Assembly (NCBI GenBank): GCA_015232335.1
Contig: JADFZV010000026.1
Coordinates: 1-42,460, forward strand
Reading direction: 5' to 3'
DNA: 42,460 nucleotides
Source of the DNA: Alphaproteobacteria bacterium
GTDB lineage: Bacteria; Pseudomonadota; Alphaproteobacteria; Rhodospirillales; WMHbin7
Position numbers and translations under genes: made by a program
The notes under the pieces: model-generated
Told to the model about the DNA's origin: nothing
The model's input: only the letters and a program-made list of their open reading frames with translations
Databases searched by the model: none
Shown: positions 17,091 through 26,162 of the stretch, piece after piece
Position numbering within the stretch: position 1 is the first letter of the stretch
Layout: each line of letters starts with the position of its first letter

Positions 17091-17753
17091 ATGGCGCAAC
17101 GTGACGGAAATCGGGTCCCTTCGGGCCGTGACTCCGGCGCTGCTCTGCTGATTATCGTGGCCATTCTGGCCATCATCGCCGCCCTGTCCATCGGTACGCG
17201 CTATTTCGGCGGGGCCACCCGGGGAAAGGCGCAACGGGCCGATCTTATGCTTGAAGCCGATGTCATCACGAATGCCATCGCCGCCTTTTGGGGCATGTAC
17301 AGCCGCCTGCCCTGCCCGGCCGACATCTCGGCGAATGACGGCGCAGAGGCGGGTGACGGAACCGCCGGTTGCGATGTCGTCGCGGCCAGTCTCCAGACCA
17401 TTCCTTGGAAAACGCTGGGCATCCCCCAGAAATCGGTCTTCGACCCCTGGGGAAATTACCTGGCCTATCACGTCGATCCGGCGCTTGTGCTGACCGGAGC
17501 CACCGGCGCCGGAACGCTGACCGTCAAGAACAGTGCCGCAGGTGCCAACATCGTCACCAACGCCATCTTCGTCCTGATCAGCATGGGCCCCAATGGGGCT
17601 GGCGCCTATACAGGCAATTTGGTGCAGAAGGCGGCCTCGACCGATGCCGACGAACTGGAAAACACCGACGGGGATACCGTCTATGTCAAGGGCGGAACGC
17701 CCGGGGGAAATTACGACGACACGCTTGTTTACTGGATTTGGTCCCTCCTCTGA
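17091..17753 (+). CDS. PilX/GspK-like minor prepilin of the PCPAD-motif family
   Basis: The 220-residue product starts at the ATG at 17091 with AGGAG 8 nt upstream. After 16 hydrophilic residues comes DSG followed by AALLIIVAILAIIAALSIG, a prepilin-like hydrophobic helix. The probable cleavage is after G16, but +1 is Ala and there is no Glu at +5, as in PilX/GspK minor pilins. The rest shares a distinctive scheme with the protein at 19117: LPCPAD, PWKTLG, DPWGN.LAY and VLISMG-GAGAY. This scheme recurs in proteobacterial pseudopilins. It probably caps or initiates a pilus or pseudopilus. It is the first gene of a codirectional cluster reaching to pilU. Confidence 0.7.
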   Translation: MAQRDGNRVPSGRDSGAALLIIVAILAIIAALSIGTRYFGGATRGKAQRADLMLEADVITNAIAAFWGMYSRLPCPADISANDGAEAGDGTAGCDVVAASLQTIPWKTLGIPQKSVFDPWGNYLAYHVDPALVLTGATGAGTLTVKNSAAGANIVTNAIFVLISMGPNGAGAYTGNLVQKAASTDADELENTDGDTVYVKGGTPGGNYDDTLVYWIWSLL

Positions 17754-17801
17754 TCCTTGATCAGAACAGCGCAGACCTTCGAAGCTAGAAAGGGTTGCTA
17801 C

Positions 17802-19037
17802 ATGAAACAACTTTCCCCCGGCGCCAGGCAGTTCCTGCTCCTGACGACTTCGCTTGCCGTCTTCCTGGGCGGTACGAGCTTCCAGGCCAATGCCCAGCGC
17901 CAGCTCTGCCCGAAGATCGGCGGCACCTGCACGTCCACCGGCCCGGCCTCCACGACGACGACCACCACCACCACGAACGAGGAGGAGGAACCTGCGGCCC
18001 CGACGCCAACCGCTGGCAACAAAGCCTTTTCTTTCTATGAGTTGACCAGTGATTCCTCGCTGACGGCAACAAGCGACAGCTCAGGCAGCAAGACCTTCAA
18101 GCCCAAGATCAAGAAGAGTGAGTCAGCCAAGAAGATGGGCAAACTGGAATTCGACGAGGGCGAGGACAATCGGCGCAGTTGCGCCTGGATTCCTACTGTC
18201 ATGCCGCTCAAGAACAAGATCATCCGCATCTATTACACGCTGAAATTCGACAGCGACAAGGACAAGGACCAGGGCGAGGGCACGGTACTGGCCTTCCTGC
18301 CGGGTTCGACCAGCATCAGCAGTTCACTCTGCGGCGGCTACACCGAGTATCTGGGCTATGCCGACCGCACGGGCTACACCTCGATGCCCGAGCCCCGCTT
18401 CGGCATCGAATTCGATATCAATAAAAACACGGGCATGAGCGATCCCGACAACAATCACCTCGCCATCGTTTACGACAAGGTCAATCACAACGGAACGGAC
18501 AGTCCCGACTGCCCGGACACTTCCTCGGCCAACGATTCCACTTCTCCTTATGGGGCCTGCTGGACCGGCACGAACGAGAAGAAAAGCTCCTGGCTGATGC
18601 TCCCCTCGCAGGAATTTCCCTGGACCCCGCAATTGGTTGCCGTTCCCGAGCCGGTCATGGTCGCCGACAGCGATAAGGACAAGGAAAAAGACAAGGACAA
18701 GGACGAGGACAAGGAATCAAGCACCTATCCCTGGCTGGAAGACGGCTCGACCCACGGCTACCGGGTGGAGATCACGGCTTCGTCGGCCAATTGCGCCGCC
18801 ACCGAGGTTTATGTGAAGGCTTGGGCCTGCAAGTCCAAGGATTCGTCTTGCAGCACCACAGCCTTCAAGACCATCACCAGCGCCTATACCGGCAGCGCTA
18901 CGGCCACCATCGAGAAATGCGTGCCCTTCAATCCCAGCACCTACCAGGAAATGATCGTGGGCTTCACCTTTGGCTCGGGCAGCCAGGATACCAAGGCAAC
19001 TTATGCCAGCTTCACCATGCAGACCTTCGATCCTTGA
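17802..19037 (+). CDS. secreted L-type-lectin-like protein with Asp/Lys-rich insert
   Basis: From the ATG at 17802 (with AAAGGG upstream) the product is 411 residues. Residues 1-31 form a clear signal peptide ending QANA. A low-complexity linker follows, eight Thr (51-58), then four Glu and a Pro/Ala/Thr stretch. The body contains GTVLAFLPG and PRFGIEFDINKNTGMSDPDN with NHLAIVYD, which resemble the metal-binding core of L-type (legume/ConA-like) lectins (VEFD...N...DP..NHIGI). A highly charged run of alternating Asp, Lys and Glu lies near residues 288-305. Several Cys suggest disulfides. It sits between two prepilin genes, so a pilus-associated adhesin that binds glycans is a reasonable inference; the exact family is not certain. 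Confidence 0.65.
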   Translation: MKQLSPGARQFLLLTTSLAVFLGGTSFQANAQRQLCPKIGGTCTSTGPASTTTTTTTTNEEEEPAAPTPTAGNKAFSFYELTSDSSLTATSDSSGSKTFKPKIKKSESAKKMGKLEFDEGEDNRRSCAWIPTVMPLKNKIIRIYYTLKFDSDKDKDQGEGTVLAFLPGSTSISSSLCGGYTEYLGYADRTGYTSMPEPRFGIEFDINKNTGMSDPDNNHLAIVYDKVNHNGTDSPDCPDTSSANDSTSPYGACWTGTNEKKSSWLMLPSQEFPWTPQLVAVPEPVMVADSDKDKEKDKDKDEDKESSTYPWLEDGSTHGYRVEITASSANCAATEVYVKAWACKSKDSSCSTTAFKTITSAYTGSATATIEKCVPFNPSTYQEMIVGFTFGSGSQDTKATYASFTMQTFDP

Positions 19038-19085
19038 TTTGGGTCGAAGGGCTCTGTTGAATTTTGCGGTTTCCTGTTAGGATAG

Positions 19086-19109
19086 CCCCCATCCCTGGTG
19101 GGATGGGGG
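19086..19109 (+). promoter_or_regulatory. hairpin covering the ribosome binding region of the prepilin gene
   Basis: CCCCCATCCC (19086-19095), loop TGGT and GGGATGGGGG (19100-19109) form a perfect 10-bp stem ending 7 nt before the ATG at 19117. The G-rich 3' arm is the best Shine-Dalgarno candidate, so the stem would block translation unless opened. It could also act as a partial terminator after the lectin gene, although no T run follows. Confidence 0.5.
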
Positions 19110-19116
19110 TTGGGAA

Positions 19117-19986
19117 ATGCACAAGCGGCAAGCAAATTGGCTTTTTTCTAAATTCCGGCAATTGAAAAGCTGTGGCGAGCAGGGCTTTACCCTGATCGAA
19201 GTGGCCATTGTGCTGGTCATCGTTTCGCTGCTGATCGGCATGGGGTTGCAAACCTATGGCCGCTCAGTTGACGGCGCCAAGATCAAGACCACGCGCGAGC
19301 GCATGGACCAGATCGAAAGCGCCATCACCCTGTTCGCCATTCAGAACAGCTTCCTGCCCTGCCCGGCCGACGGCGCCCTGAACAGCGCCAACGCCAATTA
19401 CGGCCTGGCCCAGCCCGCCGACGGCACCGCCGCCTGCACGGCCATCGCCAACGGGGCCCATGTCGTGCCCTGGATCACGCTGGGGCTTGACGAACTCTAT
19501 TCCCGCGACGGCTGGGGCAACCGCATCACCTATGTCGTGGCTGGGGTCAATCAGGCGGCATTAGCCAACGGCATCGTGCTTCACACCGGCGGCAGCACCA
19601 CCGACGGCATTCAGCGCTCGGGCACCAGCTATCCCAAAGGCACGTTGATCGTGAACAATCTGGCCGGCAACGAGATGACCAACAGCAATGCGGGAGCCTG
19701 CGTAACGGCAACCGGCCCCACCCTCTTCACCTGTGCAGCCTACGTGCTGATCAGCCATGGGGCCCATGCCAGCGGGGCCTATAGCGGAAGCAACAATCCC
19801 ACACGGCTTGACACCACCGACGCCAGCGTCGGCGAAGCCGCCAACAATGACGGCGCCACCCCCTTCGTGCAGAACGATCCCACCGAGCGGGCGTCCACCA
19901 GCGGCATCTTCGACGATATCCTGCGCTGGCGTTCGGCCCAAAGCATCGTGGCCTCCTGCGGCCAGACGGCCTGCGGAAACCCGTGA
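19117..19986 (+). CDS. type IV prepilin-like protein (PCPAD-motif family)
   Basis: This 289-residue protein has a textbook prepilin N-terminus. A 23-residue leader ends in EQG, then FTLIEVAIVLVIVSLLIGMG follows, with cleavage after G23, Phe at +1 and the Glu at +5. Prepilin peptidase should process and methylate it. The globular part shares LPCPAD, VPWITLGL, DGWGNRITYVV and AYVLISHGAHASGAYSG with the protein at 17091, so the two are paralogues. Being much longer than a major pilin, it is more likely a minor or adhesin-bearing pilin. Its last base overlaps the start codon of the transglycosylase gene. Confidence 0.85.
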   Translation: MHKRQANWLFSKFRQLKSCGEQGFTLIEVAIVLVIVSLLIGMGLQTYGRSVDGAKIKTTRERMDQIESAITLFAIQNSFLPCPADGALNSANANYGLAQPADGTAACTAIANGAHVVPWITLGLDELYSRDGWGNRITYVVAGVNQAALANGIVLHTGGSTTDGIQRSGTSYPKGTLIVNNLAGNEMTNSNAGACVTATGPTLFTCAAYVLISHGAHASGAYSGSNNPTRLDTTDASVGEAANNDGATPFVQNDPTERASTSGIFDDILRWRSAQSIVASCGQTACGNP

Positions 19987-21128
19987 TGCGCCTTGCGGCC
20001 GTTTTCCTTCTCCTTCTGGCCTCTCCCCTGCCCGCCCTGGCGCAAACGCAAGGTGCTGGAATCTGTAACAAGCCGATAGCAGAAGCCGAGGCGCGCCTGA
20101 ACCTGCCCAAGGGCCTGCTCTTCGCCATCGCCACGGTGGAAAGCTCGTTTCGCGATCCCTTGACCGGCATCCGCGCCCCCTGGCCCTATACGGTCAATGC
20201 CGCAGGCCAGGGGCGCTATTACGCCAATCTCGAAGAAGCCAAGAAGGGGGTGGTGGCGCAACTGGCCAGCGATGTCGATTCGGTCGATGTGGGCTGCATG
20301 CAGATCAATCTGCGCTCGCACGTCAAGGCCTTCTCCAGCCTGGACCTTGCCTTCGACCCCCAGACCAATGTCGCTTATGGCGCCCAGTTTCTACAGGAAC
20401 TCTATCTCAGGACCCGCTCCTGGAGCGAGGCCATCAGGCGCTATCACGCCCCCCCCGGCAGCCCCAACGGCCTGATCTATCTCTCCAAGGTGATGGCCTA
20501 TTGGCGGGCATCGCTGGGCCTGTCGGCCAGCCCGCTTCGCGAAGCCGTGGATGCCACGCCACCTCCCCTGGACCTGGCCGCCCAGGCCTTCGAGCGCCAG
20601 GATTACGCCCAGGCTTTGGCCCGCTATAAGGGTGTGTTGGTCAAGGAACCCGATTCGCGCATCGCCCATCTGGGCCTGGCCATGAGCGCCGAGAAGCTGG
20701 GCGATGTGGTGACGGCGGGCGATCATTACCGCAGGGCCCTGATCTATGATCCCTTCAACCGCACGGCGCTGGATGGGCTGCTGGGCCTTCTGGCCCCCCT
20801 GCCCCCCACCGAACGCCTGCAAAAGCTGAATGATCTGCGCCAGATTTGCCCGGACGTGGCGCGCATCCCCGCCCTGATGAGCGATGTTCACATCAATCTG
20901 GGCAATCTGGCGATGGCGGCCAGAACCTTGGTAGAAGCGCTGGCGATCGAGCCCGAACAGACAGTCTGGCGCTTAAACCTCGCTTCGATTTATGATCGTT
21001 TGGGCGCGCGCGAGCTGGCGGCAAGCCAGTACGAGCGCTTCTTGAAGGACTACCGCCCGGGAACGGCGCCGGTGCCGGTATCGCTCGACGATATCCGCCG
21101 CCGCCTGGCCTGGCTGATGAACAATTAA
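19986..21128 (+). CDS. periplasmic lytic transglycosylase with TPR-like C-terminal half
   Basis: The ATG at 19986 overlaps the previous stop (TGATG); a GTG 3 nt earlier is possible. The 380-residue product has a signal peptide (about 1-19, ending ALA). An SLT-type lysozyme-like domain follows, with the catalytic Glu at E52 in IATVESSF, then GCMQINLRSH and the final RYHAPPGSPNGLIYLSKV. The C-terminal half (about 195-360) is built of TPR-like helices (AQAFERQDYAQALARYKGVL, AEKLGDVVTAGDHYRRALI). Such enzymes open gaps in peptidoglycan for secretion or pilus machines. Its place between prepilin and pilT genes supports that job. Confidence 0.88.
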   Translation: MRLAAVFLLLLASPLPALAQTQGAGICNKPIAEAEARLNLPKGLLFAIATVESSFRDPLTGIRAPWPYTVNAAGQGRYYANLEEAKKGVVAQLASDVDSVDVGCMQINLRSHVKAFSSLDLAFDPQTNVAYGAQFLQELYLRTRSWSEAIRRYHAPPGSPNGLIYLSKVMAYWRASLGLSASPLREAVDATPPPLDLAAQAFERQDYAQALARYKGVLVKEPDSRIAHLGLAMSAEKLGDVVTAGDHYRRALIYDPFNRTALDGLLGLLAPLPPTERLQKLNDLRQICPDVARIPALMSDVHINLGNLAMAARTLVEALAIEPEQTVWRLNLASIYDRLGARELAASQYERFLKDYRPGTAPVPVSLDDIRRRLAWLMNN

Positions 21129-21149
21129 ATTAGGGAAGACGGACGCGTC

Positions 21150-22406
<1,257 letters not shown>

Positions 22407-22412
22407 GGAAGA

Positions 22413-23543
22413 ATGTCCATGGCCGACGCATCGAAGATTCGCACCTGGCTTGCCACCATGATCGCCCACAAGGGGGCCGATCTTTATATCACTCACGGAG
22501 CGCCGCCCACCATGCGGGGCGAGGGCGGCTTCAACATCCTTCAGCGCGAGCCTCTGGACGACGAGGCCATCGGAGCCGTGCTGGCCGATATCACAACGCC
22601 CGCCCAGCGCGAGGAATTCGAGGAAGTCTGCGAACTCAACATGGCGCTCGATCTGGGAAAAACCCAAGGGCGCTTTCGCATCAACGCCATGAAGCAGCGC
22701 CAGCACACCGCCATGGTGATTCGGCGCATCACCGCCCAGGTGCCCACCATGGAAAGCCTGGGTCTGCCCCAGGTGCTGGGCGATCTGGTGCTGGAAAAGC
22801 GCGGACTGGTCATTCTGGTGGGCGGCACGGGCTCAGGCAAATCGACCACGCTGGCCGCCATGATCGACCACCGCAATGCCTCGGCACCCGGCCATATCAT
22901 CACCATCGAAGACCCCATTGAATATATTCACGACCACAAGCGCTGCATCGTGACCCAGCGCGAGGTGGGGGTGGATACGCAAAGCTTCGACACAGCACTT
23001 AAGAACACGCTGCGCCAGAAACCCGACGTGATTCTGATCGGCGAAATCCGCGACGCCAATTCGATGCAGCAATCAATCAATATCGCCGAGACCGGGCATC
23101 TGGCCCTGGCCACCTTGCACGCCAACAACGCCAACCAGGCCATCGAGCGCGTCTTGAATTTCTTTGAAAAGGAAATGCACCATCAGATTCTGCTTAATCT
23201 CTCGCTGAATCTGAAGGGCATCGTCTCGCAGCGTCTGGTCGCCAAAGCGGGCGGCGGGCGCGCCCTGGCCCTTGAGATTCTTCTGAACCAGGGCCTGATC
23301 AAGGATCTGGTGCGCAAGGGCGAGGTGAAAGAGATCAAACCGGTGATGGCGGCCAATACCGATCTGGGCATGCAGACCTTCGACCAGTGCCTGTTCCGTC
23401 TTTTCGTGGAAGGGGCGATCGATGAGGAAACGGCGCTGGCCGAGGCCGACAGCCCCAGCGACCTCAAGCTTCAGATGAAGCAGCAACTGACCGGCGGCGG
23501 CGAAGGGCTTTCCAGCGTCGATACGTCGAAATTGTCGTTATAA
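22413..23543 (+). CDS. pilU: PilU-type retraction ATPase
   Basis: The product is 376 residues from the ATG at 22413, with AGGGAAG upstream; a second ATG two codons later is possible. It carries Walker A GGTGSGKST, TIEDPIEYIHDHKRCIVTQ, Walker B DVILIGEIRD and ETGHLALATLHANNANQ, and ends in SVDTSKLSL. GADLYITHGAPPTMR at the N-terminus and the absence of the PilT AIRNLIRE motif place it with PilU. It normally assists PilT in forceful retraction. It is the last gene of the cluster, followed by a noncoding hairpin-rich stretch. Confidence 0.9.
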   Translation: MSMADASKIRTWLATMIAHKGADLYITHGAPPTMRGEGGFNILQREPLDDEAIGAVLADITTPAQREEFEEVCELNMALDLGKTQGRFRINAMKQRQHTAMVIRRITAQVPTMESLGLPQVLGDLVLEKRGLVILVGGTGSGKSTTLAAMIDHRNASAPGHIITIEDPIEYIHDHKRCIVTQREVGVDTQSFDTALKNTLRQKPDVILIGEIRDANSMQQSINIAETGHLALATLHANNANQAIERVLNFFEKEMHHQILLNLSLNLKGIVSQRLVAKAGGGRALALEILLNQGLIKDLVRKGEVKEIKPVMAANTDLGMQTFDQCLFRLFVEGAIDEETALAEADSPSDLKLQMKQQLTGGGEGLSSVDTSKLSL

Positions 23544-23551
23544 GTTCGCCC

Positions 23552-23814
23552 CTCAACGCCGGGCGCGCGCCTGCTTCACAGGCTCAATATGAATCTGTCG
23601 GCAAAGCCGACTGTGCGGGCTTGGCTCACGCTCGCCCACCGGCTTTGCCGGCACAACATTTGTTGGCCCGCCATTGGCGGGACGAGGCTCGCGGGCGCTC
23701 AATGCGCCAGTCGCTGCGCTCCCTTTTCCTCCCCTCAATCGCCGGGTGCGATTTGATATTGCCCTCGGCCTCGCGCGTTTCTGCGAATCGCTTGGCCGCC
23801 GCCACAATGGCGGC
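23552..23814 (+). repeat. array of short GC-rich hairpins, includes repeat copy B
   Basis: The block begins with CTCAACGCCGGGCGCG...AGGCTC, which shares its ends with the repeats at 12790 and 36418. A similar CTCAATCGCCGGGTGCG recurs near 23736. Five small perfect stems follow: GTCGGC/GCCGAC (23597-23611), CCGGC/GCCGG (23639-23651), CCCGCCA/TGGCGGG (23667-23681), GGCGC/GCGCC (23694-23708) and GCCGCC/GGCGGC (23798-23814). No protein frame is convincing. It resembles a decayed cluster of REP-like intergenic elements and may end pilU transcripts. Confidence 0.5.
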
Positions 23815-23922
23815 TGGGGCTATGCAATAGCTGACATTTAAGCGGCAGGATTTTCATAAAATCGTACTATTGATGACTTGCAGCAAAAGTAATTCTTAAA
23901 ACTAATTAGGTTATTACAGTAT

Positions 23923-23936
23923 TTGATCTATATCAA
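23923..23936. promoter_or_regulatory. FNR/FixK-type box
   Basis: TTGAT CTAT ATCAA is a perfect 5-bp dyad matching the FNR/FixK consensus TTGAT-N4-ATCAA, a site for oxygen-responsive CRP-family regulators. The nearest annotated downstream gene is the receiver at 24393, about 460 bp away, so the controlled transcript is unclear. The match is seen directly; the function is inferred. Confidence 0.6.
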
Positions 23937-24363
23937 TACCATAGCTTTCGCGTAAGCGACCTTTAAGTTCTTGCAGATTTGAGAGAACCCGATGTACTTT
24001 CTAATGGTTAGCGCATTGATTTATACAAATGCTAAATGTTGATGTTTCGAACACATAACAATGGTTGCAATTTTCAGGATGCGATTGATAATTGGGGCAC
24101 ACTGAAATCGTCATAAAGGCCATTGTAAAAGGAATGCCCACCCACTGATTTCTTGGTATTACCACTTCGCCAGGTGCCTCTTCAGCGGATCGTAGGAGCC
24201 GATTTCCGCCCACAACACTCAACAAGCCTATCCAGCTCCTTTGCTGGGCTCTGCCAGGGAAAAAAACAGCACTGATCTTTCTACCCAATAAAGGCGTATC
24301 TGGGCAAAGCACCTTCGGGGCTTTGCAACAAGGTCAGCCAACAGGTATCGGAAAATCAAAATG

Positions 24364-24387
24364 CCTCCTTTAGCACCTATCAGGAGG
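24364..24387 (+). promoter_or_regulatory. hairpin hiding the Shine-Dalgarno of the receiver gene
   Basis: CCTCCT (24364-24369) can pair perfectly with AGGAGG (24382-24387) across a 12-nt loop. AGGAGG is the ribosome binding site of the gene at 24393, so translation should depend on opening this stem or on a factor that prevents it. Confidence 0.45.
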
Positions 24388-24392
24388 GACAT

Positions 24393-24977
24393 ATGCTGCC
24401 ACCACTTTCCCTGCTTTCTTCGCAAGTCCCAGTCCCTGCCTTTAACCATCTGAATGTCCTTATCGCCGACGGCAACCGACATATGCGCACACTCCTCAAG
24501 GGCGTCTTGCGCACCTTGGGGCTGCACCACATCCGAGAATCAACGGACGGCCCATCAGCACTGAAAGAGCTCAATCTGGTTTCGATCGATCTTTTGATCA
24601 CGGAATACGCACTGGATACGCTGGACGGCCTCGATCTGACACGCCTGGTCCGCACCGCTTCGGATATCTGCAATCCTTATGTTCCTGTCATCATGCTGAC
24701 CAGCTTTACCGAGCGACATGTGGTGGCCCGGGCGCGCGACGTTGGCGTGAACGAATTTCTGGCCAAACCGATTTCAGCCGAAGCCCTGTATGCCCGCCTA
24801 GTCGGAATCGTTTTTCATCCCCGCGATTTCGTCGCTACGCATAATTTTCTGGGACCGGATCGACGCAGACGACAAACTAAATTGAAGTGCGAGGAGCGGC
24901 GCTTCACCCCATCAAAACTCATTCACCCACCTCCGTTGATTACAGAGGATGCCCCGCAACACATCACCCTGCATTGA
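24393..24977 (+). CDS. CheY-like receiver protein with Glu at the phosphorylation site
   Basis: This 194-residue stand-alone receiver starts at an ATG after AGGAGGG. Residues 20-140 form the receiver: NVLIADGNRHMR (acidic site partly kept, D26 then Gly), T103 and S104 in MLTSFTE, and K125 in FLAKPIS. Where the phospho-accepting Asp should be, LLITEYALDTLDGL has E71, aligned with D57 of CheY by the DG spacing. Glu often mimics the phosphorylated state, so it may be locked on or regulated otherwise. The tail includes NFLGPDRRRR, common in Rhodospirillales receivers, and then a basic, Pro-rich end. It lies 17 nt before another receiver with the same substitution. Confidence 0.85.
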   Translation: MLPPLSLLSSQVPVPAFNHLNVLIADGNRHMRTLLKGVLRTLGLHHIRESTDGPSALKELNLVSIDLLITEYALDTLDGLDLTRLVRTASDICNPYVPVIMLTSFTERHVVARARDVGVNEFLAKPISAEALYARLVGIVFHPRDFVATHNFLGPDRRRRQTKLKCEERRFTPSKLIHPPPLITEDAPQHITLH

Positions 24978-24994
24978 ATTGGATGAGGTCTGTC

Positions 24995-26161
24995 ATGTCT
25001 AACTTTCGTCATGTTTCACTTCTTCTGGTCGAAGACAATCCGGGAGACGCCCATCTTATCCGTTACAACCTTGGCAGTGAAATGTTGATCTCTTTCAACA
25101 TCGTTCATGTTGTTTCCCTCGCCCTTGCCATCAATGCCCTGCAACATGGCAAGTTCGATGCAGTCCTGCTCGAGCTAGACCTTCCCGACTCATCTGGCCT
25201 GGATACGCTTCGAATCTTAGCCGAAGAATCCCCAGACCTTCCGGTCATCGTGTTGGTCCACAGGGACGACATCGACTTGGGGATCAAGGCCATGCATGCT
25301 GGTGCCCAAGACTTCCAGGTAAAGGGACATTTCGATGGCATTCAACTGCGCCGCTCGATTCTGTACGCAGAACATCATAAAAAGGCCTATCTTCAGCTAG
25401 ATAGCCTGCACCGACAGAACGAGTTGATTCTGAGATCGGTCGGCGACGGCATTGCCGGACTCGACTCGCTGGGGCGCATGTCCTTTATCAATCCAAGGCT
25501 GGAGATCATGACCGGTTGGTCAGCATCCGATCTGATGCTGCAATCACCCGACGATGTTTTCCATCCCCTGAAGATGGACGAAACCCACATCCATCACCGC
25601 GACTCTCCCATCGCCACCACGCTGATGTCAGGTCAGGTCCATGAGGTTTGCGACGTAATGATCCGTTGCAAAGACGGGCATTTGCTGCCCGTCGATATCG
25701 TGGTGACTCCCGTTCTTGAAAACGGCTTTGTCAACGGAGCCATCGCCGCCTTTCATGATGCCAGAGACCGCCATCACGCGCTTGAAATGCTGACCAGCCA
25801 GTTGGGATTCCAACAGCAGGTGATCGACGCCCTGCCCTTCCCCATCTTTTATCTGGACAGCATGGACATCCTGATCGGCTGCAACAGGGCTTTTCTGAAG
25901 CTAACGTCTCGTAAGCATCACCATTTGCTCGGCTTGCATATCCAAGATGTTCTGCCACATTCCATCTCAGAGGTCATCACTGTTGCGCAGCATGTCGGCC
26001 CACCCAAGCAACAGATCGTAGCAACCATCGACGACGACTATGGACGCACCAATTTTCTCAAACTGGCCCACATCTTCGGTCAAGACGCCACCATCATTGG
26101 CATGGTCGGCGTTCTGGATCAGCCGCACATACCTACTGAGCAAATGATGGCGGTTGCCTGA
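24995..26161 (+). CDS. degenerate receiver domain plus two PAS domains
   Basis: From the ATG at 24995 (GAGG 7 nt upstream) the product is 388 residues. The receiver (about 7-125) has LLLVEDNPGDAHLIRYNL and ends with K110, but the phosphorylation site reads AVLLELDLPDSSGLDTL, with Glu at position 60. The conserved Thr/Ser is Val (VIVLVHRDD). Phosphorelay through Asp is therefore unlikely. A PAS domain follows (about 140-255, NELILRSVGDGIAGLDSLGR) with a PAC-like end, then a second PAS (about 270-385, QQVIDALPFPIFYLDSMDIL). No output domain is visible, so it may act through protein contacts with the preceding receiver, with which it is probably co-transcribed. Confidence 0.85.
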   Translation: MSNFRHVSLLLVEDNPGDAHLIRYNLGSEMLISFNIVHVVSLALAINALQHGKFDAVLLELDLPDSSGLDTLRILAEESPDLPVIVLVHRDDIDLGIKAMHAGAQDFQVKGHFDGIQLRRSILYAEHHKKAYLQLDSLHRQNELILRSVGDGIAGLDSLGRMSFINPRLEIMTGWSASDLMLQSPDDVFHPLKMDETHIHHRDSPIATTLMSGQVHEVCDVMIRCKDGHLLPVDIVVTPVLENGFVNGAIAAFHDARDRHHALEMLTSQLGFQQQVIDALPFPIFYLDSMDILIGCNRAFLKLTSRKHHHLLGLHIQDVLPHSISEVITVAQHVGPPKQQIVATIDDDYGRTNFLKLAHIFGQDATIIGMVGVLDQPHIPTEQMMAVA

Positions 26162-26162
26162 A

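Larger units (their letters stand above)
23831..24392. other. AT-rich noncoding region upstream of the receiver genes
   Basis: About 560 nt of lower GC content than the surroundings separate the pilus cluster from the receiver genes. It contains the FNR-type box at 23923 and a Shine-Dalgarno-hiding hairpin at 24364. A minus-strand frame (24001-24312, starting with GTG) encodes a Cys-containing peptide with CPNYQSHPENCNHCYVFE, but it has no good ribosome binding site and is not called as a gene. The region could hold a long leader or a small RNA; no RNA gene is recognised. Confidence 0.4.

Noticed and set aside
23597..23814. CRISPR-like array
   Set aside because: The short stems differ in sequence, there is no repeated direct unit with even spacers, and no cas genes are present.
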